Below, piece by piece: positions 16,631-25,412 of a stretch of DNA of 64,000 bases. Each line of letters starts with the position of its first letter. Positions within the stretch are counted from its first letter, which is position 1. A program made the position numbers and the translations under genes. The DNA comes from an uncultured Lachnospiraceae bacterium (lineage in GTDB: Bacteria > Bacillota > Clostridia > Lachnospirales > Lachnospiraceae), in the NCBI GenBank assembly GCA_947571775.1, contig CANOZK010000004.1:182090-246089 (forward strand). The letters run 5' to 3'. Under the pieces are notes generated by a model that did no database searches, was not told the DNA's origin, and was given only the letters and a program-made list of their open reading frames with translations.

Positions 16631-18394
16631 TTATTCAGGAAGTTCGTTCACTTCTCTTTTTACATAAGAAGTATGCAGGATTTCATGTGCCTTATGGCTT
16701 CCTGGCTCGCCGAAGAATTCTTCGTATACTTTCTTAATCTGCGGATTCTCATGAGACTTCCGAATCGGATTTGCGGAATCATAATCGTAGAGCACTTTCG
16801 CACGCAAAGCTCTGACGTCGTTTGCATTCTTAAAGCTTGCAGGCACATGTGGCTGTCCGCCGCCGTTTACACATCCGCCAGGACATCCCATGATCTCGAT
16901 AAAGTGATAGTCTGCTTCGCCGGATTTTACTTTATTTAAAAGTTCTCTTGCATTGCCAAGTCCAGATGCTACGGCTACTTTCACATCCATATCTGCTACA
17001 TGATAAGTAGCTTCTTTGATACCCTCAGTACCTCTGACATCGGTGAATTCCACTTCTTTTAATTCTTCGCCTGTGAGTGTTTCCACAGCCGTTCTCAGGG
17101 CAGCTTCCATAACACCGCCGGTAGCGCCGAAGATAACAGCGGCTCCAGTGCCTTCTCCTAACGGATCGTCAAAGTCTTCATCTGGCAGATCCAGGAAGCG
17201 CAGGCCAGCCTGTTTGATCATTCTTGCCAGCTCTCTGGTGGTCAGGGAGATATCTACATCTGGATATCCAGACGCGTTCTGGTCATCACGGCCAATCTCG
17301 AATTTCTTGGCTGTACAAGGCATTACGGATACACTGACGATTTTTGCCGGGTCAATGCCCATCTTCTGTGCATAATAAGTCTTTAAGGTAGCACCGAACA
17401 TCTGCTGAGGAGATTTACAGCTTGACAGATTATCCGTCATATCTGGGAAGTAATGCTCACAGTATTTGATCCATCCTGGAGAACAGGAGGTGATCAGCGG
17501 CAGTGTACCGCCATTTTGTACACGGTCAAGGAATTCATGAGCTTCTTCCATAATCGTTAAGTCGGCGGAGAAATTGGTATCGAATACTTTGTCAAAGCCC
17601 AGACGGCGCAAAGCTGCTGCCATCTTGCCTTCTACTCCGCTTCCTACCGGAAGGCCGAACTCTTCGCCCAGACCAGCACGTACTGCGGGAGCAGTCTGAA
17701 CAACCACATATTTGTCTGGATCTGCAATGGCGTCGAATACCTGCTTGGTATAATCTTTTTCGTAGATTGCGCCTACTGGACATGCTACGATACACTGACC
17801 GCAGGATACACAGCTTGTTTCTCCCAGTCCCATTTCAAAAGAAGATCCAATGTGTGTCTGGAATCCACGCTCGTTAGCGCCGATGACGCCGATTCCCTGT
17901 ACGTTTTCACAAACGCCTACGCAGCGGCGGCAGAGAATACATTTGTTGTTGTCGCGGATCATATGTGCGGCGGACTCATCCAGCTCGTATACATTTTTCT
18001 TGCCGTCGTATTTTGCTTCATCATCCACGCCCAGATCTTTACAAAGCTTCTGCAGCTCACAGCTATCGCTTCTAATACAAGAGGTACATTTCCTCTCGTG
18101 TACGGACAGAATCAGCTCCAGAGTTTTCTTTCTGGATTCCCGAACCAGAGGTGTGTTGGTAAACACTTCCATTCCAGGATTGATGGGATATACACAGGCA
18201 GCTACAAGGCTTCTTGCACCCTTTACTTCTACGACACAGATACGGCATGCGCCGATCTCATTGATATCCTTTAAAAAGCAGAGTGTGGGAATATCAATCC
18301 CAGCGATTCTGGCAGCTTCCAGGATAGTAGAGCCGGCAGGTGCAGATACTTCCATGCCATTTATTTTAATTGTAATGTTTTCCATAATTTGCAC
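16631..18394 (-). CDS. hndD: NAD-dependent [FeFe] hydrogenase catalytic subunit
   Basis: 587 residues. N-terminal [2Fe-2S] domain (CFLKDINEIGACRICVVEV), a His-type [4Fe-4S] site, two [4Fe-4S] clusters (CILCRRCVGVC, CVSCGQCIVACPVGA), then the H-cluster domain with all three signatures: TSCSPGW, MPCTAKKFE and EIMGCPGGCVNGGGQP. It makes or uses H2 in the cytosol as part of an electron-bifurcating complex with HndA-C (group A3/A6 type), taking electrons from NADH and ferredoxin. Last gene of its operon, 9 bp after hndC. Equivalent to HydA of Thermotoga. Confidence 0.96.
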   Translation of the reverse strand: MQIMENITIKINGMEVSAPAGSTILEAARIAGIDIPTLCFLKDINEIGACRICVVEVKGARSLVAACVYPINPGMEVFTNTPLVRESRKKTLELILSVHERKCTSCIRSDSCELQKLCKDLGVDDEAKYDGKKNVYELDESAAHMIRDNNKCILCRRCVGVCENVQGIGVIGANERGFQTHIGSSFEMGLGETSCVSCGQCIVACPVGAIYEKDYTKQVFDAIADPDKYVVVQTAPAVRAGLGEEFGLPVGSGVEGKMAAALRRLGFDKVFDTNFSADLTIMEEAHEFLDRVQNGGTLPLITSCSPGWIKYCEHYFPDMTDNLSSCKSPQQMFGATLKTYYAQKMGIDPAKIVSVSVMPCTAKKFEIGRDDQNASGYPDVDISLTTRELARMIKQAGLRFLDLPDEDFDDPLGEGTGAAVIFGATGGVMEAALRTAVETLTGEELKEVEFTDVRGTEGIKEATYHVADMDVKVAVASGLGNARELLNKVKSGEADYHFIEIMGCPGGCVNGGGQPHVPASFKNANDVRALRAKVLYDYDSANPIRKSHENPQIKKVYEEFFGEPGSHKAHEILHTSYVKREVNELPE

Positions 18395-18403
18395 TATCCT
18401 CCC

Positions 18404-20182
18404 TTATTTTTTCTCAATGGCGTCAAATTTACATTTCGTCATACAAACGCCGCACTTCACGCACTTATTGGGATCAATCGTATGAGGCTCTTTGCGCTCG
18501 CCGGTAATAGCGTCTGCCGGGCAGTTCTTCGCACACAGACGGCAGCCTTTACATTTCTCTGGATCGATGCTGTATGTAAGCAGGGACTTGCATACGCCTG
18601 CCGGACATTTCTTATCCACGATATGCGCAATGTACTCGTCGCGGAAGTTCTTCAGTGTGGACAACACCGGGTTGGCGGCTGTCTGGCCCAGGGCGCACAG
18701 TGCATTCTGTTTCATATAGGAGGCAAGCTCTTCGATCTTATCCAGATCTTCCATCGTTGCCTTGCCTTCGGTGATTTTATTTAACAGCTCTAACAGGCGG
18801 GTGGTGCCTACACGGCAGGGCGTACATTTTCCACAGGACTCATCCACGGTGAACTCCAGGAAGAATTTCGCAATATCCACCATACAGGTATCTTCATCCA
18901 TAACGATCAGACCGCCGGAACCCATCATGGAGCCGATGGCTACCAGGTTGTCGTAATCAATTGGAATATCATAGTTTTCCGCAGAGATACATCCGCCGGA
19001 CGGACCGCCGGTCTGTGCAGCTTTGAATTTCTTTCCGTTTGGAATGCCGCCGCCGATTTCCTCGACGATCTCGCGCAGGGTGGTGCCCATCGGGATTTCC
19101 ACCAGACCTACGTTGTTGACTTTGCCGCCCAGTGCAAATACCTTCGTTCCTTTGGATTTCTCGGTACCCATGGAAGCAAACCATTCTGCTCCGTTTAAGA
19201 TGATCTGCGGCACGTTGGCGTAAGTTTCCACGTTGTTTAAGATCGTCGGTTTCTCCCAGAGACCTTTTACAGCCGGGAATGGCGGACGCGGATGCGGCTC
19301 CCCTCTGTTTCCTTCGATGGAGGTCATCAGCGCAGTCTCCTCACCACAGACAAACGCGCCTGCCCCCAGGCGGATATCAATGTCAAAATTGAATCCCGTA
19401 TCAAAAATATTCTTTCCTAACAGGCCGTATTCCCTTGCCTGTGCAATCGCTATTTTCAGACGCTCGATTGCTATCGGGTACTCGGCGCGCACATAGATGT
19501 AGCCCTGGTCTGCTCCGATAACGTAGCCGGCGATTGCCATTGCCTCTAATACGGCATGGGGATCGCCTTCCAGAACGGAACGGTCCATAAATGCTCCGGG
19601 GTCGCCTTCGTCGGCGTTACAGCAGACATATTTCTGATCGGACGCGTTGCCCATGGCAAGCTGCCATTTCCTTCCCGTCGGGAATCCGCCGCCCCCGCGG
19701 CCTCTCAGCCCGCTGTCCAGGATACATTTTACAACTTCGTCGGGAGTCATCTCTTTTAAAACTTTGCCCAGCGCCTGGTAGCCGTCCCGGCCTATGTACT
19801 CTTCGATATCTTCCGGGTTGATGACACCGCAGTTTCTCAGAGCGATTCTGTGCTGTTTCTTGTAGAAGTCGGTCTCCGCCATCGACTTCATGCCTTTGGC
19901 CTGGTCGTATACCAGACGCTCTACAATCCGTCCTTTCAGCAGGTGCTCGGATACGATCTCCGGCACATCTTCTTCTTTTACCATCGAGTAGAACGTGCCT
20001 TCTGGATATACAATCATGATAGGCCCTACGGAACACAGGCCGTGGCATCCGGTCTGCACTACACAGACTTCTTCCGCAAGGTCATTCTTCTTAATCTCTT
20101 CTTTGACTTTCTCAATGATCTTTGCGCTCCCGGAAGAAGTACATCCGGTCCCGCCACAAACCAATACATGTGAACGATACAT
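18404..20182 (-). CDS. hndC: NuoF-like NADH/FMN subunit of the hydrogenase, copy 1
   Basis: 592 residues. N-terminal thioredoxin-like [2Fe-2S] domain (CGGTGCTSSG, TGCHGLC), FMN/NADH domain (GRGGGGFPTGRKW, GAGAFVCGEETALMTSIEG), [4Fe-4S] site ESCGKCTPCRVG, and a C-terminal pair of [4Fe-4S] clusters (CKGCRLCAKNC, CVKCGVCMTKC). It is HydB of the bifurcating hydrogenase and the site of NADH oxidation. It is identical to copy 2 at 22371-24149 except for the last codons (DAIEKK here, DAVVKK there). Confidence 0.96.
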   Translation of the reverse strand: MYRSHVLVCGGTGCTSSGSAKIIEKVKEEIKKNDLAEEVCVVQTGCHGLCSVGPIMIVYPEGTFYSMVKEEDVPEIVSEHLLKGRIVERLVYDQAKGMKSMAETDFYKKQHRIALRNCGVINPEDIEEYIGRDGYQALGKVLKEMTPDEVVKCILDSGLRGRGGGGFPTGRKWQLAMGNASDQKYVCCNADEGDPGAFMDRSVLEGDPHAVLEAMAIAGYVIGADQGYIYVRAEYPIAIERLKIAIAQAREYGLLGKNIFDTGFNFDIDIRLGAGAFVCGEETALMTSIEGNRGEPHPRPPFPAVKGLWEKPTILNNVETYANVPQIILNGAEWFASMGTEKSKGTKVFALGGKVNNVGLVEIPMGTTLREIVEEIGGGIPNGKKFKAAQTGGPSGGCISAENYDIPIDYDNLVAIGSMMGSGGLIVMDEDTCMVDIAKFFLEFTVDESCGKCTPCRVGTTRLLELLNKITEGKATMEDLDKIEELASYMKQNALCALGQTAANPVLSTLKNFRDEYIAHIVDKKCPAGVCKSLLTYSIDPEKCKGCRLCAKNCPADAITGERKEPHTIDPNKCVKCGVCMTKCKFDAIEKK

Positions 20183-20557
20183 ACAGTTATCCCTCCTCGT
20201 CTATTTTTCAGCGGCGCCCAGTGTGTACTTGACAACAGGATTGCCTTTTACCAGATGCTGATCCACGATCTCTTCTGCCTTTTCTGCCGTCATATGTACA
20301 TATGTGACTTTCTCTTTTCCCGGCTCCAAAATCTCCACAATTGGCTCATAGCGGCACATCCCGATACATCCGGTCTGCACAACTGCCACATTTTCCAGCT
20401 CCTTGTCAGCCACCAGCTTTGCCATTGCGTTTAACACTGGCCTGGCTCCTGCTGCGATTCCGCAGGTTGCCATTCCGACTACCACCCTGGTCTGGTTCTC
20501 GTCTTCGGATCTTAAGCCTACACGGCCTTTTACTTTATTTCTGATTGCATTTAATTC
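18420..20557 (-). repeat. 2,138-bp direct repeat, copy 1 (hndC-hndB)
   Basis: Same strand and apparently base-for-base identical to 22387-24524 (offset 3,967). It starts within the last codons of hndC and ends in the sixth codon or so of hndB, so it covers almost only coding sequence. Flanks differ at once on both sides. Confidence 0.95.
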
Positions 20558-20572
20558 CTCAAGGGATTTCAT
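20201..20572 (-). CDS. hndB: Thioredoxin-like [2Fe-2S] ferredoxin subunit, copy 1
   Basis: 123 residues, start at 20572 set by AAGGAGG. Thioredoxin-like ferredoxin with four Cys of the [2Fe-2S] cluster (GMATCGIAAGARPV, then VVQTGCIGMCRYEP and one more upstream). It is the HndB subunit of NADP/NAD-reducing hydrogenases and passes electrons between HndA and HndC. 18 bp before hndC. Copy 2 at 24168-24539 has the same protein sequence; only synonymous changes occur in the first codons. Confidence 0.93.
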   Translation of the reverse strand: MKSLEELNAIRNKVKGRVGLRSEDENQTRVVVGMATCGIAAGARPVLNAMAKLVADKELENVAVVQTGCIGMCRYEPIVEILEPGKEKVTYVHMTAEKAEEIVDQHLVKGNPVVKYTLGAAEK

Positions 20573-20640
20573 AGAAATTTCCTCCTTTTTGCAGATATTT
20601 CCATCCGCTACCTTACTCAAATTTCACACTCCGCACGGAG

Positions 20641-21198
20641 TCAGACAATCGCTCCGCCATCCGTTTCCAATTTATTTTCATCCAGATATTCCTTGATATA
20701 TGCAGAAACCTCCGGCGCGTCCAGTGGAACGCCTCCTAAAATTTCCTTCATCTGCCTGGTGTCCAGGTCAAAGGATTCCTGCCCATAAGTATATCGGTAT
20801 AAAAAATCCGTCTGCGGATTGTATACGATCAACGTATGAATGGTACTGTTAATATCTCCCAATGGCATCCGGTCAATGTGATCCAATTGAAAAACGGTAG
20901 TCACATCTGTCCCTTCCCCTACCCTGGATTCGATCTGAAAGCTGCCGCCTGTCGCCTCTGCAGCCAACTTAAAAAAAGGAATGCCCAAGCCCACCTTTCG
21001 AGTTGTCCGCGTTGTAAAAAAAGGGTCAGTCACCTTAGCCATCTGTTCTTCTGTCATTCCTTTTCCGTCATCTTTAATCTGAATCTCCAATCGGTTCCCT
21101 TCCAAATCAACGGTAACCAAAATCTGCACCAGCGAAGCCTCAGCGCGAATTGAGTTTTCAGCCACATCCAACACATTTAATGAAATTTCAGGCATCAT
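20641..21198 (-). CDS. Histidine kinase-like ATPase of the hydrogenase operon
   Basis: 185 residues. GHKL-type ATP-binding domain: N box ENSIRAEASLV, G1 box IKDDGKGM, G2-like VGLGIPFFK. There is no phosphoacceptor His domain. Such stand-alone GHKL proteins are regularly found inside HydABC/Hnd operons; their role (redox switch or anti-sigma-type control) is not known. It lies 2 bp after hndA. Only this operon, not the formate dehydrogenase one, carries it. Confidence 0.85.
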   Translation of the reverse strand: MMPEISLNVLDVAENSIRAEASLVQILVTVDLEGNRLEIQIKDDGKGMTEEQMAKVTDPFFTTRTTRKVGLGIPFFKLAAEATGGSFQIESRVGEGTDVTTVFQLDHIDRMPLGDINSTIHTLIVYNPQTDFLYRYTYGQESFDLDTRQMKEILGGVPLDAPEVSAYIKEYLDENKLETDGGAIV

Positions 21199-21200
21199 GG

Positions 21201-21695
21201 CTATTCATACTTCTCCAAAATCTGCTGCACTTCGTCTGCGGTCAAACGCCCGTAAACTTCATCGTTGATCATCATAACCGGAGCAAGGCCGCAAGCGCCT
21301 ACGCAGCGACAAGCTTCCAGAGAAAATTTTCCGTCCAGAGTACATTCTCCGCCCTTGATCTTCAATGTTTCCTGAAGTTTTTCGTAAATCTCGCCGGAAC
21401 CCTTTACATAGCAGGCAGTTCCCAGACATACGGAAATCTGATATTTTCCTTTTGGTTGCAACGCAAACTGAGAATAAAAGGTTGCAACACCATAAATTTT
21501 TTCCATAGGTATCTGCATTTCATCAGATATAATTTTCTGTACCTCAATCGGAAGATAGCCGTAAATGTCTTGTGCCTGCTGCATCACCGGCATCAAAGCA
21601 CCTTTTTCGTTTTTCTGTGTCCGAATCATCTCAAGCAGCTTTTCTTCCTGCTCTTTTGTCCCCTGAAATGGGACAGTTTTTTTCGCCATACTCAT
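21201..21695 (-). CDS. hndA: NuoE-like [2Fe-2S] subunit of the hydrogenase
   Basis: 164 residues. NuoE/HydC family: N-terminal helical part, YGYLPIEVQKIISDEM, GVATFYSQF, then the [2Fe-2S] Cys residues in CLGTACYVKG and CRCVGACGLAPVM. First gene of the hydrogenase operon. It is about three-quarters identical to the paralogue at 25413-25907, much less than the identical hndB-hndC pair downstream. The ATG two codons later is a possible alternative start. Confidence 0.95.
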   Translation of the reverse strand: MSMAKKTVPFQGTKEQEEKLLEMIRTQKNEKGALMPVMQQAQDIYGYLPIEVQKIISDEMQIPMEKIYGVATFYSQFALQPKGKYQISVCLGTACYVKGSGEIYEKLQETLKIKGGECTLDGKFSLEACRCVGACGLAPVMMINDEVYGRLTADEVQQILEKYE

Positions 21696-21803
21696 TCCCT
21701 CCTTCTTTCATACCTTCTAAAAAATTTTAGTATTTTTGTAAATGAAACAAACTCGAAAAATTGCACAAAAAAAGTGGTTTACAAATGATTTATATATCCG
21801 AAT

Positions 21804-21823
21804 TTCGTGACACAAAACACGAA
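21804..21823 (-). promoter_or_regulatory. Palindrome in the hydrogenase operon leader
   Basis: TTCGTG (21804-21809) and CACGAA (21818-21823) with 8 nt between, about 45 bp after the likely -10 and 108 bp before hndA. It could be an operator or an RNA hairpin. It differs from the usual Rex box, so the regulator is unknown. Confidence 0.4.
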
Positions 21824-22182
21824 TTTATGTAAAGGATATATAAGTAATTCATGCAAATTTCATTAATATTATACAATTTCTCAAAAAATATGGAACTTAT
21901 GTTTTGGTGACTTTTTTTGTCTGCCCATTTACCATTTCATGCTTGGGCGTGCTGAATGACTGCTTTAGATACCACGATATGGGGTACATAACTGACCGAA
22001 AACGAATAATTCAACAATGCCCCAGGAACACAAATGACTGATTACAGATTCTACTGTATCATATCTTCAGTCAGATTTCCAGACATTTTTACTAAATTTT
22101 TTTTTAGGTAGATAAAAATCCTTAGCATTTTTTTCTATCTCCCTCCCAAATATGCCTTATAATTAGGCAAAAGAGCGGAATT

Positions 22183-22230
22183 TTTTCAAAAAAAGAACGC
22201 TGAAAATCCGTTTTATTTTTCCAGCGTTCT
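22183..22230 (-). terminator. Terminator of the formate dehydrogenase operon
   Basis: AGAACGCTG (22194-22202) and CAGCGTTCT (22222-22230) form a 9-bp stem. On the minus strand it is followed by a T7 run. It lies about 140 bp after the end of hndC copy 2. Confidence 0.75.
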
Positions 22231-22237
22231 GTCTTTA

Positions 22238-22370
22238 TTTATTTTCGCGGGCAACGAGCCAGGCGGACATGCTCAGATGTTCATTTGGCGTCTGCCACGA
22301 GAATCAAATACCCCGCACTTTTGGGCATTTCAATTTTGATGTCTTATCTGCGGTGGGGTATTTGGCTTTT
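22238..22370. repeat. Inverted-repeat-rich intergenic element
   Basis: Two stems: GGCGGAC with GTCTGCC (22263-22295 area), and CAAATACCCC-type arms 22305-22316 / 22353-22364 (one mismatch in 12), the second followed on the plus strand by a T6 run. The GC-rich, structured sequence is unlike its AT-rich surroundings. It may be a dispersed intergenic repeat or a small RNA; it also can serve as a terminator. Confidence 0.4.
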
Positions 22371-24149
22371 TTATTTCTTTACAACTGCGTCAAATTTACA
22401 TTTCGTCATACAAACGCCGCACTTCACGCACTTATTGGGATCAATCGTATGAGGCTCTTTGCGCTCGCCGGTAATAGCGTCTGCCGGGCAGTTCTTCGCA
22501 CACAGACGGCAGCCTTTACATTTCTCTGGATCGATGCTGTATGTAAGCAGGGACTTGCATACGCCTGCCGGACATTTCTTATCCACGATATGCGCAATGT
22601 ACTCGTCGCGGAAGTTCTTCAGTGTGGACAACACCGGGTTGGCGGCTGTCTGGCCCAGGGCGCACAGTGCATTCTGTTTCATATAGGAGGCAAGCTCTTC
22701 GATCTTATCCAGATCTTCCATCGTTGCCTTGCCTTCGGTGATTTTATTTAACAGCTCTAACAGGCGGGTGGTGCCTACACGGCAGGGCGTACATTTTCCA
22801 CAGGACTCATCCACGGTGAACTCCAGGAAGAATTTCGCAATATCCACCATACAGGTATCTTCATCCATAACGATCAGACCGCCGGAACCCATCATGGAGC
22901 CGATGGCTACCAGGTTGTCGTAATCAATTGGAATATCATAGTTTTCCGCAGAGATACATCCGCCGGACGGACCGCCGGTCTGTGCAGCTTTGAATTTCTT
23001 TCCGTTTGGAATGCCGCCGCCGATTTCCTCGACGATCTCGCGCAGGGTGGTGCCCATCGGGATTTCCACCAGACCTACGTTGTTGACTTTGCCGCCCAGT
23101 GCAAATACCTTCGTTCCTTTGGATTTCTCGGTACCCATGGAAGCAAACCATTCTGCTCCGTTTAAGATGATCTGCGGCACGTTGGCGTAAGTTTCCACGT
23201 TGTTTAAGATCGTCGGTTTCTCCCAGAGACCTTTTACAGCCGGGAATGGCGGACGCGGATGCGGCTCCCCTCTGTTTCCTTCGATGGAGGTCATCAGCGC
23301 AGTCTCCTCACCACAGACAAACGCGCCTGCCCCCAGGCGGATATCAATGTCAAAATTGAATCCCGTATCAAAAATATTCTTTCCTAACAGGCCGTATTCC
23401 CTTGCCTGTGCAATCGCTATTTTCAGACGCTCGATTGCTATCGGGTACTCGGCGCGCACATAGATGTAGCCCTGGTCTGCTCCGATAACGTAGCCGGCGA
23501 TTGCCATTGCCTCTAATACGGCATGGGGATCGCCTTCCAGAACGGAACGGTCCATAAATGCTCCGGGGTCGCCTTCGTCGGCGTTACAGCAGACATATTT
23601 CTGATCGGACGCGTTGCCCATGGCAAGCTGCCATTTCCTTCCCGTCGGGAATCCGCCGCCCCCGCGGCCTCTCAGCCCGCTGTCCAGGATACATTTTACA
23701 ACTTCGTCGGGAGTCATCTCTTTTAAAACTTTGCCCAGCGCCTGGTAGCCGTCCCGGCCTATGTACTCTTCGATATCTTCCGGGTTGATGACACCGCAGT
23801 TTCTCAGAGCGATTCTGTGCTGTTTCTTGTAGAAGTCGGTCTCCGCCATCGACTTCATGCCTTTGGCCTGGTCGTATACCAGACGCTCTACAATCCGTCC
23901 TTTCAGCAGGTGCTCGGATACGATCTCCGGCACATCTTCTTCTTTTACCATCGAGTAGAACGTGCCTTCTGGATATACAATCATGATAGGCCCTACGGAA
24001 CACAGGCCGTGGCATCCGGTCTGCACTACACAGACTTCTTCCGCAAGGTCATTCTTCTTAATCTCTTCTTTGACTTTCTCAATGATCTTTGCGCTCCCGG
24101 AAGAAGTACATCCGGTCCCGCCACAAACCAATACATGTGAACGATACAT
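22371..24149 (-). CDS. hndC: NuoF-like NADH/FMN subunit, copy 2 (formate dehydrogenase operon)
   Basis: 592 residues with the same domain order as copy 1: thioredoxin-like [2Fe-2S], FMN/NADH domain, [4Fe-4S], and two C-terminal [4Fe-4S] clusters. Only the last residues differ (DAVVKK). As the last gene of the fdhF operon it should carry NADH electrons to or from the formate dehydrogenase. The exact match with copy 1 means the hydrogenase and formate dehydrogenase use the same NADH module. Confidence 0.95.
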   Translation of the reverse strand: MYRSHVLVCGGTGCTSSGSAKIIEKVKEEIKKNDLAEEVCVVQTGCHGLCSVGPIMIVYPEGTFYSMVKEEDVPEIVSEHLLKGRIVERLVYDQAKGMKSMAETDFYKKQHRIALRNCGVINPEDIEEYIGRDGYQALGKVLKEMTPDEVVKCILDSGLRGRGGGGFPTGRKWQLAMGNASDQKYVCCNADEGDPGAFMDRSVLEGDPHAVLEAMAIAGYVIGADQGYIYVRAEYPIAIERLKIAIAQAREYGLLGKNIFDTGFNFDIDIRLGAGAFVCGEETALMTSIEGNRGEPHPRPPFPAVKGLWEKPTILNNVETYANVPQIILNGAEWFASMGTEKSKGTKVFALGGKVNNVGLVEIPMGTTLREIVEEIGGGIPNGKKFKAAQTGGPSGGCISAENYDIPIDYDNLVAIGSMMGSGGLIVMDEDTCMVDIAKFFLEFTVDESCGKCTPCRVGTTRLLELLNKITEGKATMEDLDKIEELASYMKQNALCALGQTAANPVLSTLKNFRDEYIAHIVDKKCPAGVCKSLLTYSIDPEKCKGCRLCAKNCPADAITGERKEPHTIDPNKCVKCGVCMTKCKFDAVVKK

Positions 24150-24524
24150 ACAGTTATCCCTCCTCGTCTATTTTTCAGCGGCGCCCAGTGTGTACTTGAC
24201 AACAGGATTGCCTTTTACCAGATGCTGATCCACGATCTCTTCTGCCTTTTCTGCCGTCATATGTACATATGTGACTTTCTCTTTTCCCGGCTCCAAAATC
24301 TCCACAATTGGCTCATAGCGGCACATCCCGATACATCCGGTCTGCACAACTGCCACATTTTCCAGCTCCTTGTCAGCCACCAGCTTTGCCATTGCGTTTA
24401 ACACTGGCCTGGCTCCTGCTGCGATTCCGCAGGTTGCCATTCCGACTACCACCCTGGTCTGGTTCTCGTCTTCGGATCTTAAGCCTACACGGCCTTTTAC
24501 TTTATTTCTGATTGCATTTAATTC
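22387..24524 (-). repeat. 2,138-bp direct repeat, copy 2 (hndC-hndB)
   Basis: Identical partner of 18420-20557. The boundary on the left falls at the sixth codon from the end of hndC, and on the right about five codons into hndB. No IS-like ends or target-site duplications are seen at either edge. Confidence 0.95.
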
Positions 24525-24539
24525 TTCCAGAGATTTCAT
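24168..24539 (-). CDS. hndB: Thioredoxin-like [2Fe-2S] ferredoxin subunit, copy 2
   Basis: 123 residues, same protein as copy 1, with AGGAGG before the start. The first few codons and the ribosome site differ in DNA from copy 1, the rest is the shared repeat. It lies between the formate channel gene (32-bp gap) and hndC copy 2. Confidence 0.93.
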   Translation of the reverse strand: MKSLEELNAIRNKVKGRVGLRSEDENQTRVVVGMATCGIAAGARPVLNAMAKLVADKELENVAVVQTGCIGMCRYEPIVEILEPGKEKVTYVHMTAEKAEEIVDQHLVKGNPVVKYTLGAAEK

Positions 24540-24571
24540 AAAAATTACCTCCTTTTTTCAGATCTTTCATT

Positions 24572-25327
24572 CTATTGATCTGCACTCATTTTCCGCAGAG
24601 GCCATCCCAACAGCACAGCCCCGCCTAGAATATTGCCGATGGTTACAATAACCATACTTTTTAAAATCGCGCCCATGGATAATCCGGGCACTAGGCAATA
24701 TGCCACGGTAAAAATACTCATATTGGCAATGCAATGTTCAAACCCGCTGATTACAAAAGCGGAAATACACATCACGATCATCAGGAATTTTCCTACCTCG
24801 GTAGTCAGCTTTACGCCGCAGGCTACTGCAAGGCAAACAAAGAAATTACACAGAATCGCCCGCAAAAACATTTCCAGCGGGGCAATGGTCAGCTTATTGT
24901 TGATAAAGCCTGCAAAATAATCGGCAGTCCCGGAAGCCCCAGCTCCCACAAAAATCAGGGAAAAGATTAAACATCCCACAAAATTCCCAATATAGCTAAC
25001 CAGCCAGACCTTGCCCAACGCCCCAGCCGATACTTTCTTGTCATAAAAGCCCATGGCCATAACCAGGTTATTTCCGGTAAACAGTTCCCCGCCCACCATC
25101 ACGATCAGCAGCACTGCAATAGAGAACACCAGCGCGCCCAGGAATTTTCCCATGGCAGGGTCTGCATCCTTAAACACATTTCCCGTTACGTTACAATAAA
25201 TCATAGCTACGGCAATAAAGAAGCCGGCCATCACTGCACGCAGGAAATATTTCATAAAATTATTCTGAAGCAGATTGCTCTTAGCGATCGCCGCATTTGA
25301 AAATTTCTGCACATCATCATGAATCAT
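24572..25327 (-). CDS. Formate/nitrite transporter family channel (FocA-like)
   Basis: 251 residues, six hydrophobic segments, with family motifs GGELFTGNNLVMAMGF and the SGFEHCIANM block before helix 6. FNT proteins move formate, nitrite or hydrosulphide across the membrane. Placement inside the formate dehydrogenase operon, between the NuoE-like and HndB genes, points to formate import or export. Confidence 0.92.
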   Translation of the reverse strand: MIHDDVQKFSNAAIAKSNLLQNNFMKYFLRAVMAGFFIAVAMIYCNVTGNVFKDADPAMGKFLGALVFSIAVLLIVMVGGELFTGNNLVMAMGFYDKKVSAGALGKVWLVSYIGNFVGCLIFSLIFVGAGASGTADYFAGFINNKLTIAPLEMFLRAILCNFFVCLAVACGVKLTTEVGKFLMIVMCISAFVISGFEHCIANMSIFTVAYCLVPGLSMGAILKSMVIVTIGNILGGAVLLGWPLRKMSADQ

Positions 25328-25374
25328 TCTCCCTACACTCCTCCCATATTTTTTTATCCTGCAAAATTCAGAAT

Positions 25375-25403
25375 ACTGTCTGGCCTATGCCCAGCCAGAC
25401 AGT
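25375..25403 (-). terminator. Hairpin between the NuoE-like and FNT genes
   Basis: Perfect 10-bp stem ACTGTCTGGC / GCCAGACAGT with a 9-nt loop, 10 bp after the stop at 25413. There is no T run on the minus strand, so it is more likely a partial terminator or mRNA processing site that lowers expression of downstream genes. Confidence 0.6.
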
Positions 25404-25412
25404 ACCTTTTTC

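Larger units (their letters stand above)
21696..22370. other. 675-bp intergenic region, hydrogenase leader and formate dehydrogenase operon end
   Basis: No gene is seen. From the right: an inverted-repeat element (22238-22370), a minus-strand terminator (22183-22230), an AT-rich stretch, then the hydrogenase promoter region. On the minus strand TATAAT is at 21873-21868 with a poor -35, and a palindrome TTCGTG-N8-CACGAA (21804-21823) lies in the leader. The leader is long, about 165 nt. Confidence 0.6.

Noticed and set aside
18420..24524. The duplication as a transposon or IS-borne copy
   Set aside because: No transposase, terminal inverted repeats or target-site duplication at the borders, which fall within codons.
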